Positions 16,305 to 23,590 of a DNA stretch of 41,183 nt are shown piece after piece. The notes below the pieces were generated by a model that had not been told where the DNA came from, did not search any database, and saw only the letters and a list, made by a program, of their open reading frames with translations. A program made the translations under genes and the position numbers. This stretch comes from Lachnospiraceae bacterium (lineage in GTDB: Bacteria; Bacillota; Clostridia; Lachnospirales; Lachnospiraceae), in the NCBI GenBank assembly GCA_024698345.1, contig JAILRH010000122.1, positions 1 through 41,183 on the forward strand. The letters are read 5' to 3'. Position 1 is the stretch's first letter. The number at the start of each line of letters is the position of its first letter.

Positions 16305-16348
16305 CAAAAAAATATCGGTTTTGCATAGGTAATTCTATACAAAACCGA
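16305..16348 (-). terminator. Terminator of the GH30 gene
   Basis: A 13-base inverted repeat (TCGGTTTTGCATA and TATACAAAACCGA, 16315-16348, one mismatch) with an 8-base loop is followed on the minus strand by a seven-U run. It lies about 57 bases past the GH30 stop. Confidence 0.88.
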
Positions 16349-16404
16349 CATTGTATTTTCATTTATGAAATCGAATTAACAATTCAATTATTGTCACAAT
16401 ATTT

Positions 16405-17763
16405 CTAGATGATAAATGTTGTTATGGAATGAGCCGGAAGAATCACATCAACACCTTTTCCATCAACTACCAATGCAACCTTTCTCTCTTCTTCGCTCTC
16501 GTGCTGTGCAACTACTACAATACTTCCGTCCGGATTCTTAAATGCTGCTGTATACAATCCGAATTCCACGTCATTCATGGTGTCTATTCTGGTTGCTCCA
16601 TGCTGAATATATTTTGAAAAATGTCCAATGTAGAAATACGAAACATTCTTCAAAACCTTGTTTTCGTTTCTGTCTACCATGATAGGTGCTTCGCAGAAGT
16701 TACCAACATAGTTTGGTCCACCCTGCTCATTTAAAAGCAGGTTCCAGTCAATCCATCCTTCACAGAAATTGTTCATGTCATTGATAATATTTCTTCCGTA
16801 AGTTTCGCCGTGTGTCCATGCACCGGCCCCCTCTTTTGAGCTTGTACTTCCTGACACATTAACAAGTTCAACACAACCTTCTGTAAAAATGAGATGAAGA
16901 TTCGGATAATCCTTGTGAACCATTGCAAGATTCTCTGATTTGTTACAACAATACCAGTGATATGCAACGCCCCAAATCTTTTCATCTGACTTATCATAAG
17001 ACATTGATTCTTTTACCCTTCTGTATATTATATCTCTGTTATGATCCCAGATAATAATCTTAACTTTGTCTGCCAGACCTTCTTTCTTCAATTCTTCGTA
17101 CAAATAATCACATGCAAATTCTGCTTCCTGTGTTGCATCGTAAATACATGAAGCCCATGTCTGAACGGCCTGTGGCTCATTCTGAACACTGACCATGTTA
17201 ATATCAAATCCTTCCGCTCTCATCTGCTTGATGTATTTGACCATGTATTTTGCCCAGTATCCGTAATTCTCTTTGAGAAGTTCTCCTCCGTGATTAATGT
17301 CTTTGCTGTCCTTCATAAATGCCGGAGGGCTCCAAGGTGAAGCAAGAAGACAAAGCTTATGCCCTGCGCTCTCTTCTGCCATCTTAATCATAGGAATGAT
17401 AGCCTCATAATCTCTTGACATATCAAATGTCTTCAATTCATAATCTCCCTCTTCCACATATGTATATGGTTCAAGGGAAAAGTCACAACCGTGAATTGTT
17501 GTTCTTCCGATGTTATATCCGATACCGTCTTCTTTATCGAAGTATGCTTTAATTATCTCTTTCTGATTTTCTTCCGAAGTGTTTTTGAGAGTGTAAGCTG
17601 CTGCCTCTGTGAAAGCGCCACCAAAGCCTATAATCTGCTGATACTTTTCAGAACTGTCAACTCTGATAGTATCCTGATCAAAATTATAGTTTTCTCCAAG
17701 GTTTCCGATCTCCTTTTCCGCCCACAAAACTCTGTTTTCTTTTACACTTTGAACAATTTTCAT
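16405..17763 (-). CDS. GH30 family glycoside hydrolase
   Basis: A 452-residue glycosidase of family GH30, clan A (beta/alpha)8 barrel plus a small beta domain. The acid/base Glu196 lies in 'VSVQNEP' and the nucleophile Glu295 in 'LIFTEGC'; 'QQIIGFGGAFTEAAAY' near the start and 'LLASPWSPPAFMKD' are typical of the glucosylceramidase-like subgroup, which includes beta-glucosidases, beta-1,6-glucanases and beta-xylosidases. No signal peptide, so it acts on imported oligosaccharides in the cytosol. It stands alone, with GGAGG-type ribosome binding site and its own terminator. The substrate cannot be set from sequence. Confidence 0.93.
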   Translation of the reverse strand: MKIVQSVKENRVLWAEKEIGNLGENYNFDQDTIRVDSSEKYQQIIGFGGAFTEAAAYTLKNTSEENQKEIIKAYFDKEDGIGYNIGRTTIHGCDFSLEPYTYVEEGDYELKTFDMSRDYEAIIPMIKMAEESAGHKLCLLASPWSPPAFMKDSKDINHGGELLKENYGYWAKYMVKYIKQMRAEGFDINMVSVQNEPQAVQTWASCIYDATQEAEFACDYLYEELKKEGLADKVKIIIWDHNRDIIYRRVKESMSYDKSDEKIWGVAYHWYCCNKSENLAMVHKDYPNLHLIFTEGCVELVNVSGSTSSKEGAGAWTHGETYGRNIINDMNNFCEGWIDWNLLLNEQGGPNYVGNFCEAPIMVDRNENKVLKNVSYFYIGHFSKYIQHGATRIDTMNDVEFGLYTAAFKNPDGSIVVVAQHESEEERKVALVVDGKGVDVILPAHSITTFII

Positions 17764-17870
17764 TAATTACATCCTCCTATTGCCTATTAATTGTCCGAAA
17801 AGCGATTTTTCTCGACAATCTCGAATAGAAATATCATATCATTAAATTGTTAATAATCGTTAAACTTACT

Positions 17871-17900
17871 TAATATTTTACTATTTTTAGTAAAATATTA
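17871..17900 (-). terminator. AT-rich hairpin after the repeat-protein gene
   Basis: A perfect 12-base inverted repeat (TAATATTTTACT and AGTAAAATATTA) around a 6-base loop, 5 bases beyond the stop of the secreted repeat-protein gene. It is very AT-rich and has no long U-run, so it is a weak terminator or an mRNA-end stabiliser. Confidence 0.6.
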
Positions 17901-17905
17901 CACCA

Positions 17906-19300
17906 TCAATAAAGTGCTGTTTTAGTTTCTACTTTTTTAATATTTGACCAATTGCTGTATATTCTAATACCATTTACAGTTTTGTAGCCTCTCACTCTAA
18001 CAAACATATTTTTTCTTTTTCTGATTTTCTTTACAGACACTTTGATATTTTTCATTCGACTGGCAACTGTAATTTTTGCCAAAGCATTTTTATTCTTTTT
18101 TGCAGCATTCTTTGATTTATAAAATCTGATTTCATAACCTTTAATGCCATTTATTTTTTTACCCAATGCTAGTGTTATCTTCGCCTTATTCTTTTTCTTT
18201 GTGGCAGACTTTAATGTTGGTTTCTGAACACTTTCAATCACTATCTCATTTGCAGTAGTTGCTTCCGTAGTTGTTTTCACTGCTGTTGTTTCTTTTTGTA
18301 TATCTGCTTCAGTGGTAGTTTCTATTGCTGTTGTTTCTTTTTGTATATCTGCTTCAGTGGTAGTTTCTATTGCTGTTGTTTCTTTTGATATATCTGCTTC
18401 AGTGGTAGTTTCTATTGCTGTTGTTTCTTTTGGTATATCCGCTTCAGTAGTGCTTTCTACCTCTCCTTGCTTGGCTGCGCTAATTGTTACCGGTAATTCA
18501 AAAATATGTTCATGGGCGATAAACTCAAATTTATATGTTTCTCCTGCCACCCAATGCTCTTCATTCTGATTTGGTACAGCATCATGATAATATAGCATTC
18601 CATTGAGTCTGCTTCCACTTTCATCAAAGAATCCTTCTTTTGAACTATCATAAATATATTCCTTTTCTTTTCCACTTAAGAAGTGAAAAACATATTTATT
18701 TCCCTCTCTTTTTATAAACGAATAATCAAAAAAATAGTAATAGAAATCATTTTGAATCTCTCCTCCGGTATTCTCTTCTATCACTATCGGATTCGCCAGT
18801 TCAAATTCAATATCTGTAACACTGTCCGCCACTATAGTTAAATACCTACTTGTTTTCGCACCTTCATACTGTATTGTGACCTCGTATAAACCATTCACCA
18901 CCCAGTGTTCTTTATCCTGTGTCGAATCAAACTTCACATCATAATAATCTATTTGTTCGCCTCCTGCACTTCTAAAAGTTCTCTCTCCATCGAAGCTGTA
19001 TTCTTTTTTTGTGTCATCATTATAATTGACTACCAATACATCCCCCACTTCAAGTAAACTTCTTATATTATAATTGAAGTACCAATCCCTGTTATAAACA
19101 CTGTGAATATATGATCCATGAGTATTTTCTATTATTTTCCATTTGTTATTTGAAATATATTGAATTGAAACAACCGTCTTAGATAAATCAGTTTCATCAG
19201 CATAAACTTTTTTTGAGTTATCTACATAACAACTTCCCGAACTCGCTATAAAAATAACAACTAAAACTAACGATATAATCTTATTCAAAAAATCTTTCAT
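17906..19300 (-). CDS. Secreted protein with Thr-rich repeats and FN3-like tail
   Basis: A 464-residue exported protein: signal peptide with a Cys in 'FIASSGSCYV' (possible but atypical lipobox), two related beta-rich domains of about 120 residues each (both end in a 'HWV.GXXYE/KF' strand pattern), a linker of four 15-residue repeats ('ETTTEADIQKETTAI'), and a C-terminal fibronectin type III-like domain ('GIKGYEIRFYKSKN' to 'VRVRGYKTVNGIRIYSNWSN'). No sorting signal is seen. The two N-terminal modules may bind carbohydrate or protein, but I do not recognise them. Ribosome binding site GGAGG lies directly against the terminator U-run of glyS. Confidence 0.8.
   Translation of the reverse strand: MKDFLNKIISLVLVVIFIASSGSCYVDNSKKVYADETDLSKTVVSIQYISNNKWKIIENTHGSYIHSVYNRDWYFNYNIRSLLEVGDVLVVNYNDDTKKEYSFDGERTFRSAGGEQIDYYDVKFDSTQDKEHWVVNGLYEVTIQYEGAKTSRYLTIVADSVTDIEFELANPIVIEENTGGEIQNDFYYYFFDYSFIKREGNKYVFHFLSGKEKEYIYDSSKEGFFDESGSRLNGMLYYHDAVPNQNEEHWVAGETYKFEFIAHEHIFELPVTISAAKQGEVESTTEADIPKETTAIETTTEADISKETTAIETTTEADIQKETTAIETTTEADIQKETTAVKTTTEATTANEIVIESVQKPTLKSATKKKNKAKITLALGKKINGIKGYEIRFYKSKNAAKKNKNALAKITVASRMKNIKVSVKKIRKRKNMFVRVRGYKTVNGIRIYSNWSNIKKVETKTALY
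18282..18461. repeat. Four 45-bp in-frame tandem repeats
   Basis: Copies begin at 18282, 18327, 18372 and 18417 with only a few differences. They encode the Thr/Glu-rich linker of the secreted protein. Copy number is likely to vary between strains by slippage or recombination without breaking the frame. Confidence 0.92.
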
Positions 19301-19311
19301 AACTAAACCTC

Positions 19312-19377
19312 CAAAAAAATCAAGGTATTAAGCGCATTTCCAACAAATAATTAAAATACTTTCTCAACACCTTGATT
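19312..19377 (-). terminator. Terminator of glyS
   Basis: AATCAAGGT (minus strand, from 19377) pairs with ACCTTGATT near 19318 across a 42-base loop, and the stem is followed by a seven-U run. The U-run directly abuts the ribosome binding site of the next gene, so read-through transcripts would include it. Confidence 0.65.
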
Positions 19378-19414
19378 ATCTTATACTGTGATTAATTTAC
19401 ATATTAATCTTATT

Positions 19415-20812
19415 CTAAAATTCCATCTTCTCTTCGAAATATGCTTTCAAATCTTCAATCTTGATTCTTTCCTGCTGCATTGTGTCACGGTCACGAACTG
19501 TAACACATCCGTCTTCCTCTGAATCGAAATCGTATGTTACACACCAAGGTGTTCCGATTTCATCCTGACGACGATATCTCTTACCGATAGCTCCTCTGTC
19601 ATCAAATTCACAGTTGTAATACTTGCTGAGTTCAGCAAATACTTTTTCAGCACCTTCATTTAACTTCTTTGAAAGTGGAAGTACACCAACCTTAACAGGT
19701 GCGATTGCCGGATGGAAGTGCATAACTGTTCTCATGTCAGGCTTTTCTTCTGTACCGATGTTTTCTTCATCATATGCTGCACAAAGGAAAGCAAGTGTAA
19801 CACGGTCAGCACCAAGTGATGGCTCGATAACATAAGGTACGTATCTCTCACGTTTCTCATCATCAAAGTATGTCAAATCTTCTTTTGATAATTCCTGATG
19901 CTGTGTTAAATCGTAATCAGTTCTGTCTGCTATTCCCCAAAGTTCCCCCCATCCGAATGGGAATAAGAACTCAATATCTGTTGTTCCCTTAGAGTAGAAA
20001 CATAACTCTTCAGGAGAGTGATCTCTAAGTCTCATTTCTTCTTCTTTGATACCAAGGCTAAGTAACCAGTCACGACAGAAACCTCTCCAGTACTGGAACC
20101 ACTCAAGGTCTGTACCAGGCTCACAGAAGAATTCAAGTTCCATCTGCTCGAACTCTCTTGTTCTGAATGTGAAATTACCAGGTGTAATCTCATTTCTGAA
20201 TGATTTACCAATCTGTCCAATACCGAATGGAATCTTCTTTCTTGATGTTCTCTGAACATTCTTGAAGTTTACAAAGATACCCTGTGCTGTTTCAGGTCTT
20301 AAATATACTGTATTCTTTGCATCCTCAGTAACACCCTGGAATGTCTTGAACATAAGGTTAAATTCACGAATATCTGTAAAGTTGTGCTTTCCACATGTTG
20401 GACAGCAAATATTCTTCTCTTCAATAAACTGCGCCATCTGTTCATGAGACCACGCATCAACAGAACCTTCAAGTGTAAGTCCGTTTTCTTCATGATAATC
20501 TTCGATAAGCTTATCAGCTCTGAATCTCTCATGACATTCTTTACAATCCATAAGCGGATCAGAGAATCCTCCGAGGTGTCCTGAAGCTACCCAAGTCTGT
20601 GGGTTCATAAGGATTGCACAGTCAACACCTACATTGTATGGGTTTTCCTGAATAAACTTCTTCCACCATGCTTTTTTAACGTTATTCTTAAGTTCAACAC
20701 CAAGGTTACCGTAATCCCAAGTATTGGCGAGTCCTCCGTAAATTTCTGAACCCGGATATACAAATCCTCTACTCTTTGCTACGGCTACAATTTTCTCCAT
20801 TGTTTTTTCCAT
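19415..20812 (-). CDS. glyS: Glycyl-tRNA synthetase (dimeric type)
   Basis: This 465-residue class II enzyme charges tRNA-Gly. Visible features: '[19 protein letters not shown]' at the N-terminus, a zinc site ('CKECHERF' and '[10 protein letters not shown]'), motif 2 '[19 protein letters not shown]', and motif 3 in '[16 protein letters not shown]'. It is the eukaryote/archaea-like single-chain type used by many Firmicutes. Ribosome binding site GGAGGAATATC. I see no T-box leader; the short upstream gap is instead filled by 13-base AT repeats. Confidence 0.97.
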   Translation of the reverse strand: MEKTMEKIVAVAKSRGFVYPGSEIYGGLANTWDYGNLGVELKNNVKKAWWKKFIQENPYNVGVDCAILMNPQTWVASGHLGGFSDPLMDCKECHERFRADKLIEDYHEENGLTLEGSVDAWSHEQMAQFIEEKNICCPTCGKHNFTDIREFNLMFKTFQGVTEDAKNTVYLRPETAQGIFVNFKNVQRTSRKKIPFGIGQIGKSFRNEITPGNFTFRTREFEQMELEFFCEPGTDLEWFQYWRGFCRDWLLSLGIKEEEMRLRDHSPEELCFYSKGTTDIEFLFPFGWGELWGIADRTDYDLTQHQELSKEDLTYFDDEKRERYVPYVIEPSLGADRVTLAFLCAAYDEENIGTEEKPDMRTVMHFHPAIAPVKVGVLPLSKKLNEGAEKVFAELSKYYNCEFDDRGAIGKRYRRQDEIGTPWCVTYDFDSEEDGCVTVRDRDTMQQERIKIEDLKAYFEEKMEF

Positions 20813-20847
20813 GATATTCCTCCATATCCATTTGGTATTTTTTATTT

Positions 20848-20906
20848 ATTGGTATTTTTTATTAGTATTATTTATTAGTATTATTTATTAGTATTATTTA
20901 TTAGTT
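20848..20906. repeat. 13-bp AT-rich tandem repeats in the glyS leader
   Basis: ATTAGTATTATTT is repeated at 20861, 20874 and 20887, with a diverged copy at 20848 (ATTGGTATTTTTT) and a partial copy at 20900. The array lies 36 to 95 bases before the glyS start and after the lipoprotein gene stop, so it is inside the transcript leader or promoter. Confidence 0.9.
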
Positions 20907-20932
20907 CTAATTATATTTTTTGTAAAAACGCT

Positions 20933-21574
20933 TTATTCATACACAATAATAGTCTGCTCTGAATCATTGATATTAACAATTCCATCTTTGATTGTGCAAT
21001 TATCACTGATGTATTTGATTGACGAATCAAGCTGAACTTTCATTTTTTCCTTTATTGCAATTACATTAAGATCCATCTCTCTGAGATCTTTGCCCTTTGC
21101 AACTGCACCTGTAGGTTCATTAATGCTAATCTCCGTAAACTCGCCTTTGAAAGGAATCCCTGCTGCAACAGCATCGGAAATCTTACCGATATATGTAGTT
21201 GCATTCTCTTCTTCATTACACTCAATAAGATAATTCATAAAGTCTGTTGCAGAAGAAAACTTCATAATTACTTTGACCTTTTCATCATCTACACCAAAAT
21301 ATTCCAATTTTGCTGACTCCAAAGATTTTGATGAACCACCTGCATTAAAAGCATCCAACTCCTCTTTTATCTTATTCTTTAATTCTTTTTTGTCATAATA
21401 ACTCTCATCGAATTTCTCGTATATCTCGTATTCAACAGTCCCATCTTTCTGAAGATAGAAACCAGTCTCACCTGACTTCAACGAAATATTACCAACTTCT
21501 TTCTTAGCGCAACCTGATAACACAGCCATTGTCATGCCCATAATCAGAAACGCTGTAACAATACGCTTAAACAT
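20933..21574 (-). CDS. Hypothetical lipoprotein
   Basis: A 213-residue exported protein with a clear lipoprotein signal: hydrophobic segment then 'LSGC' at residues 19-22. The mature part is a mixed alpha/beta domain with a 'LKSGETGFYLQKDGTVEYEI' strand region and a central helical part. It has a strong ribosome binding site (AGGAGGACGTT). It resembles small unnamed lipoproteins of Lachnospiraceae; no function can be given. It is followed by the 13-base repeat array and glyS. Confidence 0.78.
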   Translation of the reverse strand: MFKRIVTAFLIMGMTMAVLSGCAKKEVGNISLKSGETGFYLQKDGTVEYEIYEKFDESYYDKKELKNKIKEELDAFNAGGSSKSLESAKLEYFGVDDEKVKVIMKFSSATDFMNYLIECNEEENATTYIGKISDAVAAGIPFKGEFTEISINEPTGAVAKGKDLREMDLNVIAIKEKMKVQLDSSIKYISDNCTIKDGIVNINDSEQTIIVYE

Positions 21575-21766
21575 AACGTCCTCCTGATATGTTATTACGG
21601 GGAAGCATTTATCTTATAGGGGACTGTTTTGTCCAAGATAACTCCTTCGGCGCATATATTCAATCTTACATTCAATCTATTGAAAGATTTACTAACAAGT
21701 TATTTTACCGTTAAATCATTTTTATTTCAACAGTTAATTTATAAAAACGAACAGTATCATGATTTT

Positions 21767-21819
21767 TGTAGTTATATAAAATCCGGCAATTACATATTAA
21801 ATGTAGTTATATAAAATCC
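21767..21819. repeat. 18-bp direct repeat at the 3' end of recO
   Basis: TGTAGTTATATAAAATCC occurs at 21767-21784 and 21802-21819. The second copy covers the last codons and stop of recO, so the first is a duplicate of the gene's tail, 35 bases downstream in the gene's direction. The rest of the 230-base gap (21578-21806) shows only a small GGAC/GTCC hairpin near 21620. Confidence 0.85.
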
Positions 21820-22535
21820 AAAGATTTGAACTCCCTGTCAACCATGCTTACAAAATACGGAGTTATCACAGACTCCATTTCCGAAAGCACTTCTTCTTTG
21901 ACGCTAAAAGTATAAAGTTTTGATAACTTTGCAGTGATAATATACTGTATGGCGTAAAGTGTTGAATCGTCTAAATGAACCAATCTTTTTATATTGTCCC
22001 CGCATTCTGCGCAGACAAGTCTCCCATTCTTTACATCAAAGAAATTCAACCTCTCTGACCTTCCGCAATTTGAGCAGTTAAAAAAGTCGGGATATTCTCC
22101 GTTAATAACCAATGCTTTCAATTCATATATTACCCTGACAAGCCTGTCGGGAATGTGTTCGTTTGTCAGTGCCATCATTGACACATACAAAAGATTCAAT
22201 GCATCGGATGCTTCCAAACCTTCTCTTCCATAGTAATCAGCAATCTCTAGAAAATACATTCCATAAGACATTTTTTCAAAATCTTTCACTGTCTCCGAAA
22301 AATATTTTGTAACTTTCACTGCTGTAAGAGTATATGCATTTCGTCCCTGATACACAGTAAACTCACCAAAAGTCATGGGCTGACTTCCTGCAAGGTAAGG
22401 ACTGTTTTGTCGTCTTGCCCCACGGGCAAATGCTGTTATCTTTCCTCGCTCTTTTGTGAGAATAACCAATCTCTTGTCGTACTCTCCGATAGGCATTGCC
22501 GAAAGCACAATTCCACTCAATGTTATCTGTTCCAC
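21807..22535 (-). CDS. recO: DNA repair protein RecO
   Basis: A 242-residue recombination mediator that loads RecA with RecR. The N-terminal OB fold is 'GIVLSAMPIGEYDKRLVILT' to 'FARGARRQNSPYLAGSQP', and a four-Cys zinc site follows ('CSNCGR' and 'CAECGD'). The start is GTG ('MEQITLSG'), with a TGAGG ribosome binding site, 18 bases after the era stop, so it is co-transcribed with era as in many Firmicutes. Confidence 0.95.
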   Translation of the reverse strand: MEQITLSGIVLSAMPIGEYDKRLVILTKERGKITAFARGARRQNSPYLAGSQPMTFGEFTVYQGRNAYTLTAVKVTKYFSETVKDFEKMSYGMYFLEIADYYGREGLEASDALNLLYVSMMALTNEHIPDRLVRVIYELKALVINGEYPDFFNCSNCGRSERLNFFDVKNGRLVCAECGDNIKRLVHLDDSTLYAIQYIITAKLSKLYTFSVKEEVLSEMESVITPYFVSMVDREFKSLDFI

Positions 22536-22553
22536 TTATAACGCCTCAATCTC

Positions 22554-23459
22554 TTATATTTCCTTGTCATTGTATCCGTAATTCTTCATATACAAATCAC
22601 TGTCTCTCCAGTCTTTTCTGACTTTAACCCACAACTGAAGATTTACCTTCATGTCTAACATATGCTCAATTTCATATCTTGCAGTCGAACCAATCTTTTT
22701 GAGCATCGCACCTTTTTTGCCGATGATAATTCCCTTGTGAGACTCTCTCTCGCAAATAATTGTCGCTTCAATATCTACCAGTTTTCCACCCGGACGCTCT
22801 TTCATTTTCTCTATTGTAACTGCGATTCCGTGTGGTATCTCATCATTAAGAGCATGAAGAGATTTTTCTCTGATTACTTCCGCAACAATCTGTCTCATCG
22901 GCTGATCTGTTATAGTATCCTCATCATAATACTGAGGTCCTTCCGGAAGATATTTGAATATTTCTTTTACGATAATATCTACATTCTTACCTTTAAGGGC
23001 AGATGCCGGAATGATTTCATCAAAATCAAGCAACTTTCTGTAAGCATCTATGAAGGCAAGTATCTCATCGTTTTTAACGGTATCTGTTTTGTTTATTACA
23101 AGGATAACCGGCACGTCAATGTTTTCAAGTTGTGAGGCAATATACTGTTCCCCGGCACCGATAAATGTATCAGGCTCAACAAGCCAGAGAATAACATCTA
23201 CTTCCTTTAATGTCTTCTCAGCTACATTTACCATGTATTCGCCAAGTTTGTTTTTTGCCTTGTGAATACCGGGCGTATCAAGAAAGATAATCTGTCCTTC
23301 ATCACATGTGTACACTGTCTGAATTTTGTTTCTTGTAGTCTGCGGTTTGTTGGAAGTTATGGCAATCTTCTGACCAATAATCTGATTCATAAGTGTTGAT
23401 TTACCTACATTTGGTCTTCCAATCAGTGCAACAAAACCTGATTTATAACTATTTTCCAT
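22554..23459 (-). CDS. era: GTPase Era
   Basis: A 301-residue ribosome-assembly GTPase that binds 16S rRNA. The G1 motif is 'GRPNVGKST', G3 is 'DTPGIH' and G4 is 'NKTD'; a C-terminal KH domain contains 'IIGKKGAMLKKIGS'. Length and order match Era. It lies between the M16 peptidase gene (131 bases upstream) and recO (18 bases downstream), on one probable transcript. Confidence 0.98.
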   Translation of the reverse strand: MENSYKSGFVALIGRPNVGKSTLMNQIIGQKIAITSNKPQTTRNKIQTVYTCDEGQIIFLDTPGIHKAKNKLGEYMVNVAEKTLKEVDVILWLVEPDTFIGAGEQYIASQLENIDVPVILVINKTDTVKNDEILAFIDAYRKLLDFDEIIPASALKGKNVDIIVKEIFKYLPEGPQYYDEDTITDQPMRQIVAEVIREKSLHALNDEIPHGIAVTIEKMKERPGGKLVDIEATIICERESHKGIIIGKKGAMLKKIGSTARYEIEHMLDMKVNLQLWVKVRKDWRDSDLYMKNYGYNDKEI

Positions 23460-23590
23460 TTATATATCCTTTCTTTTATCTATAAGCATTTATACGATAT
23501 TATCTTTTTGTCTCAGATATTTTGTCATATTTTTATCCGACTGTAATTTGTCCAAGACTATAATTCTGAGCCTTTCCTGAATAATCCCTT

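Noticed and set aside
18282-18461. CRISPR array
   Set aside because: The repeats are directly adjacent 45-mers in frame within a coding sequence, with no unique spacers.
20813-20932. T-box riboswitch ahead of glyS
   Set aside because: Only about 120 AT-rich bases with a 13-base repeat are available; no specifier stem, T-box sequence or terminator is seen.
21610-21645. Terminator for recO at the GGAC/GTCC hairpin
   Set aside because: The stem is short, almost 170 bases past the stop, and has no U-run on the minus strand.
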